Counted from the first letter of the stretch, positions 26,700 through 35,429 are shown. The stretch is DNA of 64,000 nucleotides from Streptomyces sp. SAI-135 (GCF_029893805.1 NZ_JARXYP010000002.1:372001-436000); one strand, 5' to 3'. Notes: a model not told the origin generated them from the sequence alone. Made by a program: numbers and translations.

Positions 26700-27499
26700 C
26701 CACCCCGCCCAGCCGTTCGGTGGCCGCCGCCCGGCACCGTTCGTGGCCCTGGTGCCTGCGCTGCTCCGGCATCGCCCTCGACCTGGGCAGCGCCCGCACC
26801 CGTGTCTGGACGTCCGGACGGCGAACGATCCTCGACGTGCCCACGATCACCCTGCCCGGCGTCCACGCCACCTGCCCCGTTCAGCGCGGCGCGATCGTCG
26901 ACACCCCCGGAACGGCCCGGATGCTCGACCGGCTGCTCGGGCACCGCCTGCCCCGGGCCGGCCGCCCCCTGCTCATCCTGACCACGCCCGTACTGGGCGG
27001 CGTCGCCTACCGCGCAGAGGCACTGACCGTGCCCACCGCACGTGCCGTGGCCGTGGCCGCAGGCGCCGACCTGGGCCGCCCCCTGCTCGTCGTGGACATC
27101 GGCGCTCACCTCACCGAGGTCACGCTCCTCGTCGACGGCGCGGTGACCGACGCCCGCTGCACCGCCCTGGGCACGAGCGACCTGGACAGCCACACCCCGC
27201 CCGCCCGGATCATCGACGCCGTCGCCGTCATGGTGAGCGGCATGCTGGACCAGGACCACACCTCCCAGACGCTCGACGCCCTCCGACGGGGCCCGCTCCT
27301 CGCCGGCGGCGGTGCGCTAGAACCCGACATCACCGGCCACCTCACCGACCGGCTGCACGCTTCCCTCCACCCCGTCCTCGCCCCGCACACCGCGGCCGTC
27401 CGCGGCGCCGCGCGCCTCCTGCAGGCCGCCCACGCCCACCCCTCCGCCATCGCCATCGCCGTCACCGGCGCCGATGCTGACGCGGCGCACTACCTCTAG
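26696..27499 (+). CDS. MreB-like actin-family protein, short and degenerate
   Basis: Translation from the coupled ATG at 26696 gives 267 residues, against about 340 for MreB. The phosphate-1 motif is recognisable (GIALDLGSARTRVWTSGR), the phosphate-2 motif is altered to VVDIGAHLTEVTLL where MreB has DIGGGTTE, and the adenosine-binding Gly triad is LLAGGGALEPD. Middle and C-terminal subdomains are shortened. It may bind nucleotide but is unlikely to form normal MreB filaments. Its linkage to DksA-like proteins and an Rv1733c-like membrane protein suggests a stress function rather than cell-wall elongation. Confidence 0.75.
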   Translation: MTTPPSRSVAAARHRSWPWCLRCSGIALDLGSARTRVWTSGRRTILDVPTITLPGVHATCPVQRGAIVDTPGTARMLDRLLGHRLPRAGRPLLILTTPVLGGVAYRAEALTVPTARAVAVAAGADLGRPLLVVDIGAHLTEVTLLVDGAVTDARCTALGTSDLDSHTPPARIIDAVAVMVSGMLDQDHTSQTLDALRRGPLLAGGGALEPDITGHLTDRLHASLHPVLAPHTAAVRGAARLLQAAHAHPSAIAIAVTGADADAAHYL

Positions 27500-27554
27500 C
27501 CCCCCCCGGCAAACGTCAGGCGAGGTGGCCACGTCCTACGGAAGGAGAGACACG

Positions 27555-28175
27555 GTGGCCCGCGCAGTACCCCCGGCAGACCCTCCCGAACAGCTCCCGC
27601 GCGTGCTGTGGTGGCGATGGCGGCGCAACCCCCTGCGCCGCCGCACCGACATCGCACAGGCGTGGATCGCCGTCGGACTCTTCCTCACCGTCCTGGCCGC
27701 CACTCCCTTGGCCACGTTCCTCGTGGGCGACATCGCGTACCGCCACTACGAGGATTCCGCTCGGCACCAGCACGCCACCCGGCACGACACCTCCGCCGTT
27801 CTCGTGCACGATGCCCCCCGTCACCCGGAACCGGGCTCGGACGAGGCGAAGAAGGCGTTGTACCCGGTCACCGTCCGCTTCACCGACCCTCATGGCCGCA
27901 GCCGCACGGCCAAGACGGACGTGGCCCCCGCTCTCGCCGTCGGCAGCACCATCCGCGTATGGGTCGACACCGAAGGAAGGATCACCGACGCGCCCCTGAC
28001 CACCCGACAGGTCCGTGACAGCACCGTCGGCTGCGCCGTCCTTGGCGCCATGGCCGTCCCCCTCCTCGGCACAGCCGCATACGCCTACGTCCGCCGCAGG
28101 CTGGAGCGCCACAACCTCGCCCAGTGGGACTCCGCCTGGGCCCGTGTCGCCCCTCGATGGACCGCCTCTCACTGA
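27555..28175 (+). CDS. Rv1733c-like two-helix membrane protein
   Basis: The GTG at 27555 follows AAGGAGAG. The 206-residue protein has an N-terminal WWRWRRNPLRRRTDIAQAW segment and helix at about 39-60, an external domain with YPVTVRFTDPHGRSRTAKTD and GSTIRVWVDTEGRITDAP, and a second helix at about 157-178. This layout matches the Rv1733c family, whose mycobacterial member belongs to the dormancy regulon. Function is not known. It closes the DksA/actin-like cluster. Confidence 0.75.
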   Translation: MARAVPPADPPEQLPRVLWWRWRRNPLRRRTDIAQAWIAVGLFLTVLAATPLATFLVGDIAYRHYEDSARHQHATRHDTSAVLVHDAPRHPEPGSDEAKKALYPVTVRFTDPHGRSRTAKTDVAPALAVGSTIRVWVDTEGRITDAPLTTRQVRDSTVGCAVLGAMAVPLLGTAAYAYVRRRLERHNLAQWDSAWARVAPRWTASH

Positions 28176-28337
28176 CAGGTCCCCAGTCGGCCGGCCGAGC
28201 CGCGTCCGCAACGCTGCACACTTCCTCGGCACCACGGGTTCGGTCACTCCCACGCCCGCCCCCTGCAGGGTTGCCCTGTTCGGCCTCGGCGGCAATCGAC
28301 CAGTTCCGCACACCCGTGTCCCGGTCCTTCGCGATCG

Positions 28338-28367
28338 GGTACCCGTGGTGGTACCGAGGCAGGTACC
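28338..28367. promoter_or_regulatory. three GGTACC palindromes with exact 12-base spacing upstream of the antitoxin
   Basis: GGTACC occurs at 28338-28343, 28350-28355 and 28362-28367, ending nine bases before the antitoxin ATG at 28376. The constant 12-base phase and promoter-proximal position fit a cooperative operator for conditional autoregulation by the antitoxin/toxin complex. Confidence 0.65.
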
Positions 28368-28375
28368 TTGGGGGC

Positions 28376-28582
28376 ATGCCTGCACTCAACGTGGAATTCA
28401 GCGAAGAAGAGATGGCCCGCCTGCGTGCGCGAGCGGCTCTGACGGGGCGGAGCCTGAAGCAGCACGTGCACGACGTGACGGTGGAGGAGGCCGACAGGCT
28501 TGCCTTCGTCGAAGGAGCGGTCGCCGAAGCCGCACGCATCCTGCCCGGCGTCGCGGCACACTTCCCTGAAGGACTGCGGTGA
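28376..28582 (+). CDS. antitoxin of a Doc-type toxin-antitoxin pair
   Basis: The 68-residue protein begins MPALNVEFSEEEMARLRARA, a short strand-helix-helix pattern like ribbon-helix-helix antitoxins (one beta strand, then RARAALTGRSLKQHVHD). An acidic helical tail would wrap the toxin. Its last four bases overlap the next gene's start (GTGA), typical of TA pairs. It probably binds the GGTACC array upstream. Assignment rests on size, overlap and neighbour. Confidence 0.72.
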   Translation: MPALNVEFSEEEMARLRARAALTGRSLKQHVHDVTVEEADRLAFVEGAVAEAARILPGVAAHFPEGLR

Positions 28583-28962
28583 GCCCTGTCATCCGGGTCG
28601 ATGTCGGCTGGGTGCTGCAGATCCAGTCCGCGATCTCCCCGCTGAACGTGCCGATCGCGGACTGGGGCGCCCTGGGGTTCATGGCCGACCGGCACAAGTT
28701 CGAGCGGGAACGCGGGATCCTGTACTACGAGGAGCCCGCCGCCCGGGCGGCGACCTTTCTGCACACCGCGCTGCTGCTGCGGCCCTTCACCGACTACAAC
28801 CTGGTCATCGGCTGGGCCTGCACCAGCCAGTACATGCACGTCTCCAGCCAGCCACTGCAGGCCAAGGACGACGACCTGTACGAACTCGCCCAAGCGGTCC
28901 GCGCCCAGGAAGCCGACCTGCGCACGATCGCGCAGCGGCTGGAGTCCTGGCGCAGCGAGTGA
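28579..28962 (+). CDS. Doc/Fic-like toxin with degenerate active-site motif
   Basis: The 127-residue protein overlaps the antitoxin gene by four bases. It resembles the short Streptomyces proteins annotated as toxin Doc: an N-terminal strand/helix (IRVDVGWVLQIQSAI), an Ala-rich helix with ARAATFLHTALLLRPFTDYN, and a C-terminal RLESW. The Fic motif HPFxDGN(K/G)R is reduced to RPFTDYNLVIGW (from residue 68), without the catalytic His and the Gly-Asn-Arg part. Kinase or AMP-transfer activity is therefore doubtful; it may have another activity or be a tolerated relic. Confidence 0.68.
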   Translation: MSPVIRVDVGWVLQIQSAISPLNVPIADWGALGFMADRHKFERERGILYYEEPAARAATFLHTALLLRPFTDYNLVIGWACTSQYMHVSSQPLQAKDDDLYELAQAVRAQEADLRTIAQRLESWRSE

Positions 28963-29057
28963 TGCCGACGGCTCTCCCGTCATCCTTCGGGACTCTGATG
29001 GGGGCGGATGGCCTTCCCGGCCACGAGGGTCCTCACCCCGGAGCGCTTGACGCGGGA

Positions 29058-29075
29058 TTGATGTAGGTACAACAT
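29058..29075. promoter_or_regulatory. MarR operator upstream of the MarR gene
   Basis: TTGATGTAGGTACAACAT is an imperfect palindrome (TTGnTGTA..TACAnCAA) ending seven bases before the marR GTG. Fifteen of 18 positions match the reverse complement of the site at 29556-29573. It is probably the autoregulatory site of the MarR protein. Confidence 0.65.
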
Positions 29076-29082
29076 TGGAGGG

Positions 29083-29517
29083 GTGAGTACCTCGGTCGAT
29101 GAAATCGTGCAGGACTGCCTGGCGGTGCGTATCCGGTTGATAGGCCGGGCAGTCACCAGCCTCTACGACGGCGCCCTTGAGCGTCACGGGGTGACGATTG
29201 CCCAGGTCAACCTGCTTGCCGCACTGGGGAAGGTCGGCCCCTGCCCGCCGGGAAGGCTGGGTGAGGTGCTCCAGCTGGAGAGGTCCACGGTCAGCCGGAA
29301 CCTGCAACTGCTGCTGAAACAGGGCTGGATCGAGGCTGCGGCGTCCGACGCGAAGGGCATGCGCGAAGTGGTCCTGACCGGCGCAGGCCGAACCAAGATC
29401 GAATCCGTGATGCCGGACTGGCGGCAGGCCCAGGAACAGGCCGCCCAGCTTCTGGGGTCCGGCGTGTCGGCTGTCCAGGAAATTGCGAGCGGAATGGGTT
29501 ACCCGCCAGGCGCATGA
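29083..29517 (+). CDS. MarR family transcriptional regulator
   Basis: The 144-residue protein is a winged helix-turn-helix regulator. It shows VTIAQVNLLAALGKVGPCPP, a recognition helix region LGEVLQLERSTVSRNLQLLL and a wing with AASDAKGMREVVLTGAG. A GTG at 29083 starts it. Near-identical palindromes before this gene and before the following SDR gene indicate that it controls itself and the SDR-MFS genes. The ligand is probably a small aromatic or lipophilic compound, by family analogy. Confidence 0.88.
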   Translation: MSTSVDEIVQDCLAVRIRLIGRAVTSLYDGALERHGVTIAQVNLLAALGKVGPCPPGRLGEVLQLERSTVSRNLQLLLKQGWIEAAASDAKGMREVVLTGAGRTKIESVMPDWRQAQEQAAQLLGSGVSAVQEIASGMGYPPGA

Positions 29518-29555
29518 CGCCTGCGGGCCGGCCCTTGGCCTCGCCTTGTCCACCT

Positions 29556-29573
29556 TTGTTGTATATACATCAA
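29556..29573. promoter_or_regulatory. MarR operator upstream of the SDR-MFS genes
   Basis: TTGTTGTATATACATCAA is an 18-base near-palindrome 13 bases before the SDR ATG, matching the marR upstream site in inverted orientation. Its AT-rich centre TATATA may double as the promoter -10 region. Confidence 0.65.
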
Positions 29574-29586
29574 GAGAGGGATTGTC

Positions 29587-30450
29587 ATGAGTGACTCCTT
29601 CGTGAACCGGGTCGTACTGATCACGGGTGCATCCAGGGGAATCGGCCGAGCCGTTGCGCTGGCGTTCGCCCGGGAGGGAGCTCTGCTGGTTCTTGCGGCC
29701 CGCTCGGCCGAGGAGCTGGCCCGGGTCCAGGATGAAGTTCGCGCTCTCGGGTCGGAAGCCCTGTCCGTCCCGACGGACGTGACCTCACCTGAAGCGGTGA
29801 CGGCCCTGGTGGACGCCGCAGTGGCTCGGTTCGGTCGGATCGACGTGCTGGTGAACAACGCCGGGATCGGGAAGGTGGGCCTTGTCGAGTCGGCGGCATT
29901 CGAAGACAACGTTCGTCAGACGATGCGGGCGAGCCTCTTCGGGATGATCAACGTGACGCAGGCCGTGCTGCCGGTGCTGCGGCGGCAGGGTTCTGGAGCG
30001 ATCGTGAACATGTCGTCCGTGATGGGGCGCAAGGCGTTCGCTCGATTCGGCTCGTACGCGATCGTGATGCACGGGGTTTCCGCCTTCTCGGACAGCCTCC
30101 GTCAGGAGGTGGCAGGCGGTGGGATCGGCGTATCGGTGATCTGTCCGGCGCTCACCGCCACAGACCTGCTGCGGGAGGCGAAGGAGGCGGAGATGCCGCC
30201 CCCGTTCCGGCACATGACGCCGCTGTCGGCGGACGAAGTGGCCCGAGCCGTGGTGGCCGCGGTCCGGCAGGGGAAGCGGCGAGTCGTGCTGCCACGCATG
30301 GCGAACATGCTGCTCCTCGGGGAGGCGTTGTCACCCCGCATCGGCGACCTGATCGCAACCGCTCTGACCAAGCGACGCATCGCCAGGCTGCTCAGGATGA
30401 GCAGCGGGAAGACCTATCACGAGACGATCGCGGGACACCCGGCCCGATGA
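29587..30450 (+). CDS. SDR family protein lacking the catalytic lysine
   Basis: The 287-residue protein has the classical cofactor motif TGASRGIG (residues 13-20), NNAG (90-93) and Ser at 144. The active-site YxxxK is Y157-A-I-V-M161, so the Lys is replaced by Met. A C-terminal extension (KRRIARLLRMSSGKTYHE) is longer than usual. It may be a reductase with altered chemistry or a non-catalytic cofactor-binding protein. Its stop overlaps the next ATG (ATGA), coupling it to the MFS transporter, and an operator for the MarR regulator precedes it. Confidence 0.82.
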   Translation: MSDSFVNRVVLITGASRGIGRAVALAFAREGALLVLAARSAEELARVQDEVRALGSEALSVPTDVTSPEAVTALVDAAVARFGRIDVLVNNAGIGKVGLVESAAFEDNVRQTMRASLFGMINVTQAVLPVLRRQGSGAIVNMSSVMGRKAFARFGSYAIVMHGVSAFSDSLRQEVAGGGIGVSVICPALTATDLLREAKEAEMPPPFRHMTPLSADEVARAVVAAVRQGKRRVVLPRMANMLLLGEALSPRIGDLIATALTKRRIARLLRMSSGKTYHETIAGHPAR

Positions 30451-32048
30451 AGCGACACAGGTACACGACTCGTACACCCTCGAGAGCGCTGATGCTGGTC
30501 GCGCTCCTCCTGGCCTCCTTCCTGATCAACCTCGACACCACGTTGGTCAATGTCGCGCTCCCCACGCTGTCCCGGGAGTTGGAAGCCTCCAACACGCAAC
30601 TGCAGTGGGTGGTGGACGCTTATAACCTCGTCTTCGCCGCGCTGCTGCTGACTTCAGGGAGCCTTTCGGACCGGTTCGGCCGCACGGGCATGCTCATGGC
30701 CGGCCTGCTGGTGTTCGGCGCGGCGAGCTTCACCGGCGGCTTTGCCGGCTCCTCGGCGCAGCTCATCGCGGCCAGAGCGGTGATGGGACTGGGCGCCGCA
30801 ATGGTCTTCCCGGCCACCCTCGCGCTTCTCACCGCGACCTTCACCAGCCGCAAGGACAGGGCGCTGGCCATCGGCCTGTGGGGCGCCACGGCCGGCATCG
30901 CCATCGCACTCGGGCCGATCGTGGGCGGGTTCCTGCTCGAGCACTACAGCTGGTCGAGCATCTTCTACGTGCTGGGCCCGGTGGCCGCGGTCGTCGTCGT
31001 CCTGGTGGCGCTGTGCGTCCCAGAGGCACGGAAGCTGGTCCCGCGCCCCCTGGATCCTGCGGGTCTGGGCCTGTCGAGCGGCTTCATGGGGCTGCTCGTC
31101 TACACCATCATCGAGGCCCCGAACCGCGGTTGGGCATCCCCTGCGTCGCTCGGCGGCTTCGCCGGCGCCCTGGTCCTGCTGATCGCATTCCTCTCTGCCG
31201 AGCGCCGCGCTCTCGAACCGATGCTCGACGTGAGGTTGTTCAAGGACATGCGTTTCAGCGCCGCGAGCGCCTCGGTCACCATCGCGTACTTCACGCTGCT
31301 CGGAATTATCTTCCTGATCACGCAGTACTTCCAGTTCGTCCGCGGATACAGCCCACTGTCCGCCGGCGTTCATCTGCTCCCGGTCGCGGTCTCCGTTGCC
31401 GTCGGATCGACCATCGGCACACGGCTGGCGGTCCGCGTCGGCACCAAGCTGGTCGTCACAACCGGACTGGCCCTCCAGGCGCTCTTCTACTTCTGGTTCG
31501 CCAGCGACGTCTCCCCGACGCTCGACTATGAAGTGATCGCCGTTCAAATGGTCGTCTACGGCCTGGGCATGGGCCTGACGTCCGCACCCGCCACCGAGTC
31601 CATCATGGGCGCGGTCGCAGCGGACCAGGCCGGCGTCGGATCCGCCGTCAACGACTCCACCCGCCTGCTCGGCGGAACCCTCGGCGTCGCCGTCATCGGC
31701 AGCATCTACGCCACGCTGTACAGCTCGCGGCTCGACGACGCCCTGCCGGCCTGGCTGTCTCCCCAACTGGCCTCCCTGGCTCATCAGTCCGTCGGGGCGG
31801 CGTCCGAGGTCTCCGGCCACTTCGCCGCCCAAGGACGGCCGATCCTCGCCGAGGCAGTCCGCCACAGCACGATCGGGGCCCTTGACCACGGCCTGAGCAT
31901 CGCGTGCGTCGTCGCGGGACTCGTCGCGATCGCCGGGGCACTCCTGGCTGCCCTCTTCCTGCCCGCCCAGCCACCGCAGCAGCCGGGACACGCGGACCTG
32001 CCGGCGCATCGGGTGCCAGACCAAACGCGCGCAGCCCGCACCCTGTGA
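30447..32048 (+). CDS. MFS drug exporter, DHA2 (14-helix) family
   Basis: The 533-residue membrane protein carries the family C-type and A-type signatures. They are LASFLINLDTTLVNVALPTL in helix 1, LQWVVDAYNLVFAALLLTSG in helix 2, DRFGRTGMLMAG in loop 2-3, and GATAGIAIALGPIVGGFLLE in helix 5. Fourteen helices are expected. It would export a hydrophobic compound by proton antiport. Coupled to the SDR gene and controlled by MarR, it looks like a modify-and-export resistance unit. Confidence 0.9.
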   Translation: MKRHRYTTRTPSRALMLVALLLASFLINLDTTLVNVALPTLSRELEASNTQLQWVVDAYNLVFAALLLTSGSLSDRFGRTGMLMAGLLVFGAASFTGGFAGSSAQLIAARAVMGLGAAMVFPATLALLTATFTSRKDRALAIGLWGATAGIAIALGPIVGGFLLEHYSWSSIFYVLGPVAAVVVVLVALCVPEARKLVPRPLDPAGLGLSSGFMGLLVYTIIEAPNRGWASPASLGGFAGALVLLIAFLSAERRALEPMLDVRLFKDMRFSAASASVTIAYFTLLGIIFLITQYFQFVRGYSPLSAGVHLLPVAVSVAVGSTIGTRLAVRVGTKLVVTTGLALQALFYFWFASDVSPTLDYEVIAVQMVVYGLGMGLTSAPATESIMGAVAADQAGVGSAVNDSTRLLGGTLGVAVIGSIYATLYSSRLDDALPAWLSPQLASLAHQSVGAASEVSGHFAAQGRPILAEAVRHSTIGALDHGLSIACVVAGLVAIAGALLAALFLPAQPPQQPGHADLPAHRVPDQTRAARTL

Positions 32049-32275
32049 TCAGCACGCCAGATTACGCCCTGAGCCCGGCGTGGGCCTGATGCCCATTCAG
32101 CCCATCACGAGGCGCTAACAGCCTCGCGGTCCTCGGCGCGCACATCGCCTCTGCTCTGCACTCCCGCCTGATGGCGTCCTTCACCGATCTCCAACTGGCG
32201 TTGTACCTCACAGACTGACCCATTTATTCAACAAGTACATCGATCCATGACAAGAGTTTCAATAGAGGAAAAACC

Positions 32276-33199
32276 ATGAACATTCTGATAGTTGGGGCTG
32301 GAGCTTTCGGCGGCTTCCTCGGTGGACGGCTGGTGGGCGCCGGCCGGCAGGTCGACTTTCTGGTCCGCCCGAAGCGAGCGGCCCAACTGCGCGAAACCGG
32401 ACTGCGCATCGTCGACGGCGAGCAGGTCGAGAGGTTCGACGCCAGCTTTCTCACCGCCGACGAGCTGACCTCGCCCTACGACCTCATCCTGCTGTGCGTG
32501 AAGCCCGACGCACTGCCCGCCGTTCTGGACGACCTCGCACCCGCCGTGGGGCGAGGCACAGCCGCGGTGCCCCTCCTCAACGGCATGGGGCACGTGGACC
32601 TGCTCACCGAGCGATACCCGCAAGCCGTCCTCGGGGGCGTGGTGAAGATCGTCACGCAGCTCGAGGCGAACGGCGACGTCCGCCAGCTGCTGCCCGGCGG
32701 GCAGATCCTCATCGGCGAACTCAACGGCGTCGTCTCCGAGCGGGTCGAGGCGGCTGCACAGGCACTGGCCATACCGGACTTCGACGTCACCGCGCTGGAC
32801 AACATCGTGGACGCCATGTGGTCCAAGTGGGTGATGATCGCGACGATCGGAGCCGTGACCTCGCTGGTGCGCGGCACGATCAGCGACGCCGCTGCTGTCC
32901 AGGGCGGAGCGGCCTTCGCGACCAGAACCCTCGACGAGGCGGCGTCCGTTGCCGCAGCGGCGCGACACCCGCTGAGCGAGAGCGAGCGTGCCAGCTACCG
33001 CGAACTGGTGGCCGCTGCCGCGCTTCCCCTCACCTCCTCGCTGTCACGGGAACTCCTCGCGGGCCGGACCACCGAGGTGGACAACGTCCTGGGCGACCTG
33101 ATCAACCGCGCCCACGCTTTCGGTCTGGCCGTTCCCCGACTTGAGGCCGCGGCTCTGACGCTGCGAGCACACAACGCCCGGGCGGCTGCCGCTTCCTAG
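32276..33199 (+). CDS. ketopantoate reductase family (PanE/ApbA) oxidoreductase
   Basis: The 307-residue protein has the N-terminal NADP motif ILIVGAGAFGGFLGGRL, LLCVKPDALPAVLDDLAP, PLLNGMGHVDLL (family NG motif), and the C-terminal domain containing the catalytic-type Lys in MWSKWVMIATIGAVTSLVRG. It would reduce a 2-oxo acid with NADPH. Its context next to transporters suggests a paralogue with a different 2-oxo acid rather than the pantothenate enzyme. GAGGA precedes the ATG. Confidence 0.85.
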   Translation: MNILIVGAGAFGGFLGGRLVGAGRQVDFLVRPKRAAQLRETGLRIVDGEQVERFDASFLTADELTSPYDLILLCVKPDALPAVLDDLAPAVGRGTAAVPLLNGMGHVDLLTERYPQAVLGGVVKIVTQLEANGDVRQLLPGGQILIGELNGVVSERVEAAAQALAIPDFDVTALDNIVDAMWSKWVMIATIGAVTSLVRGTISDAAAVQGGAAFATRTLDEAASVAAAARHPLSESERASYRELVAAAALPLTSSLSRELLAGRTTEVDNVLGDLINRAHAFGLAVPRLEAAALTLRAHNARAAAAS

Positions 33200-33314
33200 C
33201 CGGCCCGGCCCATGACCGCGCCAAGTACCGGCCCAAGTTCGTGCAGCGACGCAACGGCTGGGCCCGGACCTGCACCGTCACCACCACTTAACGCATTACT
33301 GAGAGGAATATGCC

Positions 33315-35429
33315 GTGCTCACCGCATTTGCCGAGGCAGTCCACCGCAGAGCGAAACTCGTACTGGCCCTGTGCGCTGTCGCACTCATCGCCATGGGTGC
33401 CGTGGGCGTCAGCGCTTTCGGACAACTCAAAACCGGGGGCTTCGACGCCGAAGGCGCACAGTCCACCCGCGCCACCGAGATCGTGGACAGCACCTTCGGC
33501 GGCCCACCCAACCTGGTTCTTCTGGTGAAAGCACGCAGCGGATCGATCGACTCACCTGCTGCGGCAGCCTCCGGGACCGAACTGACCGACGATCTCGCCC
33601 AGGAGAGCGGCGTCCACAACGTCACCTCGTACTGGCAGACGCGCAATACGGCCCTGAAATCGAAGGACGGCACAGCCGCCGAGATCGTCGCGAACGTCGA
33701 CGCCGACGACAACGAGCTGATCGACCACATCGTGCAGACCTATACCCACGACACGAAAACCGTCACCGTGGAGGCAGGCGGAGGCGCGGCGGTCAACCGC
33801 ACCGTCAACTCCCACGTCAGAGAGGACCTCGCCCGCGCAGAGGCCATAGCAATCCCTCTGACGCTGCTCCTGCTGGTGCTTGCCTTCGGCGGCTTCGTCG
33901 CGGCCACCCTGCCGCTGGCAGTGGGCTTGGTGGCCATCCTCGGCACCTTCGCGGAGCTCTCGCTGCTCGGCCGCGTCACCGACGTGGCCGTCTACGCCAT
34001 CAATCTGACGACCGCCCTCGCCCTGGCGCTCGGCGTCGACTACGCCCTGCTCATGGTGGCCCGCTACCGCGAACTCGCCGCCCAGGGACTGGACGGCCGC
34101 ACCGCAGTCGTGGTCACCGTTCGAACCGCGGGACGCACCATCTTGTTCTCCGCGGCAACCGTCATCGCCGCACTGGCCGCGCTGCTGATGTTCCCCTTGT
34201 ACTTCCTGCGCTCGTTCGCCTACGCGGGCATCGGCGTCGTCACCATCGCCGCAGCAGCGGCCCTGATCCTCATGCCGGCACTGCTCACCGTCCTGGGTCC
34301 ACGTGTCGAGGCCGGGCGCCTGCCATGGTCGCGAGGCCACCGCGGCAGCGAGGCCCCCATCTGGGGCCGGCTGGCCGGCGCGGTGATGCGCCGCCCCCTG
34401 CTCGCGCTCGCGCCCCTGGCGCTCCTGCTGGCGATGGCGAGCCCCCTGGCACACGCCGTCTTCGGCACCCCCGACGAAGGAGTCCTGCCCGCCTCCGCTC
34501 CGGCACGCCACACCTCCGACGAACTGCGCACCGCATTCAACGGCGACCAGGCGACCACCCTGCAGGTGGTTGTCCAAGGCGACCCGGGCGCCCTGCCCGA
34601 CACGATCGGGCACCTGCCCCACGTTGCCCACGTCACCAGCCGCACCGCCGCGGACACCGACACCAGCCTGCTCACCGTCTCCACCGACCTCACCAGCCAC
34701 TCCGCGGCCGCGCAGCAACTGGTCGGCGACATCAGGGCGCTGCCCGCCCCGCACGACGCCAACGTCCTGGTCACCGGCGATTCCGCACGACTCGTGGACA
34801 CCAACCACGCCATCGACACGCGCCTCCCGTACGCCGCAGGCCTGATCGGACTCACCACACTGATCGTGCTCTTCCTGTTCACCGGCAGCGTCGCCCAACC
34901 GATCCGGGCCCTCGTCCTCAACGCCCTCGGCATGACCGCGTCCCTCGGCACGATGGTGTGGATCTTCCAGGACGGTCATCTCTCCTCATGGCTCGGCTTC
35001 ACCCCACGCCCGATGGACACCGCGATGACCGTAGCCCTGTTCTGCATCGCCTTCGGCCTGTCGATGGACTACGAAGTCTTCCTCACCAGCCGCATCAAGG
35101 AACTGCACGACGGCGGCGCCACCACCTTCGAAGCCGTCACCGAAGGACTGGCGCGCACCGGACGGATCGTGTCGACCGCAGCCGTCCTCCTCGCGGTGAG
35201 CTTCTTCGCCTTCGCCACCGCCTCCGTCAGCTTCCTGCAGATGTTCGGCCTCGGCTGCGGACTGGCCATCCTTCTCGACGCTCTCCTGATCCGCGGCATC
35301 CTCGTGCCGGCCGCGATGCGGCTGCTCGGCCGGCACGCCTGGACCGCGCCCCGCCCGCTGCGCCGGCTCCACGACCGCGTCGGGCTCACCGAAACCGAGG
35401 AGCGCAAAGACCTGGCTCCCGTCGGGTAA
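33315..35429 (+). CDS. MMPL-family RND-type transporter
   Basis: The GTG at 33315 lies about nine bases after GAGAGGAA. The 704-residue protein has two repeats of one helix, a large external domain and five helices. Repeat 1 contains ALALGVDYALLMVARYREL and repeat 2 has FGLSMDYEVFLTSRIKEL, the Asp-Tyr motifs that carry protons in MmpL proteins. It is probably an exporter of lipids or hydrophobic metabolites. It may be cotranscribed with the reductase 115 bases upstream. Confidence 0.92.
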   Translation: MLTAFAEAVHRRAKLVLALCAVALIAMGAVGVSAFGQLKTGGFDAEGAQSTRATEIVDSTFGGPPNLVLLVKARSGSIDSPAAAASGTELTDDLAQESGVHNVTSYWQTRNTALKSKDGTAAEIVANVDADDNELIDHIVQTYTHDTKTVTVEAGGGAAVNRTVNSHVREDLARAEAIAIPLTLLLLVLAFGGFVAATLPLAVGLVAILGTFAELSLLGRVTDVAVYAINLTTALALALGVDYALLMVARYRELAAQGLDGRTAVVVTVRTAGRTILFSAATVIAALAALLMFPLYFLRSFAYAGIGVVTIAAAAALILMPALLTVLGPRVEAGRLPWSRGHRGSEAPIWGRLAGAVMRRPLLALAPLALLLAMASPLAHAVFGTPDEGVLPASAPARHTSDELRTAFNGDQATTLQVVVQGDPGALPDTIGHLPHVAHVTSRTAADTDTSLLTVSTDLTSHSAAAQQLVGDIRALPAPHDANVLVTGDSARLVDTNHAIDTRLPYAAGLIGLTTLIVLFLFTGSVAQPIRALVLNALGMTASLGTMVWIFQDGHLSSWLGFTPRPMDTAMTVALFCIAFGLSMDYEVFLTSRIKELHDGGATTFEAVTEGLARTGRIVSTAAVLLAVSFFAFATASVSFLQMFGLGCGLAILLDALLIRGILVPAAMRLLGRHAWTAPRPLRRLHDRVGLTETEERKDLAPVG

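Noticed and set aside
28338-28367. CRISPR-like periodic repeat
   Set aside because: Six-base palindromes at 12-base spacing are far too short for a CRISPR array and sit as an operator before a TA pair.
33201-33300. Short protein-like frame HDRAKYRPKFVQRRNGW ending in TAA near 33292
   Set aside because: Too short, with no start codon context; it may be a gene tail but cannot be assigned to a family.
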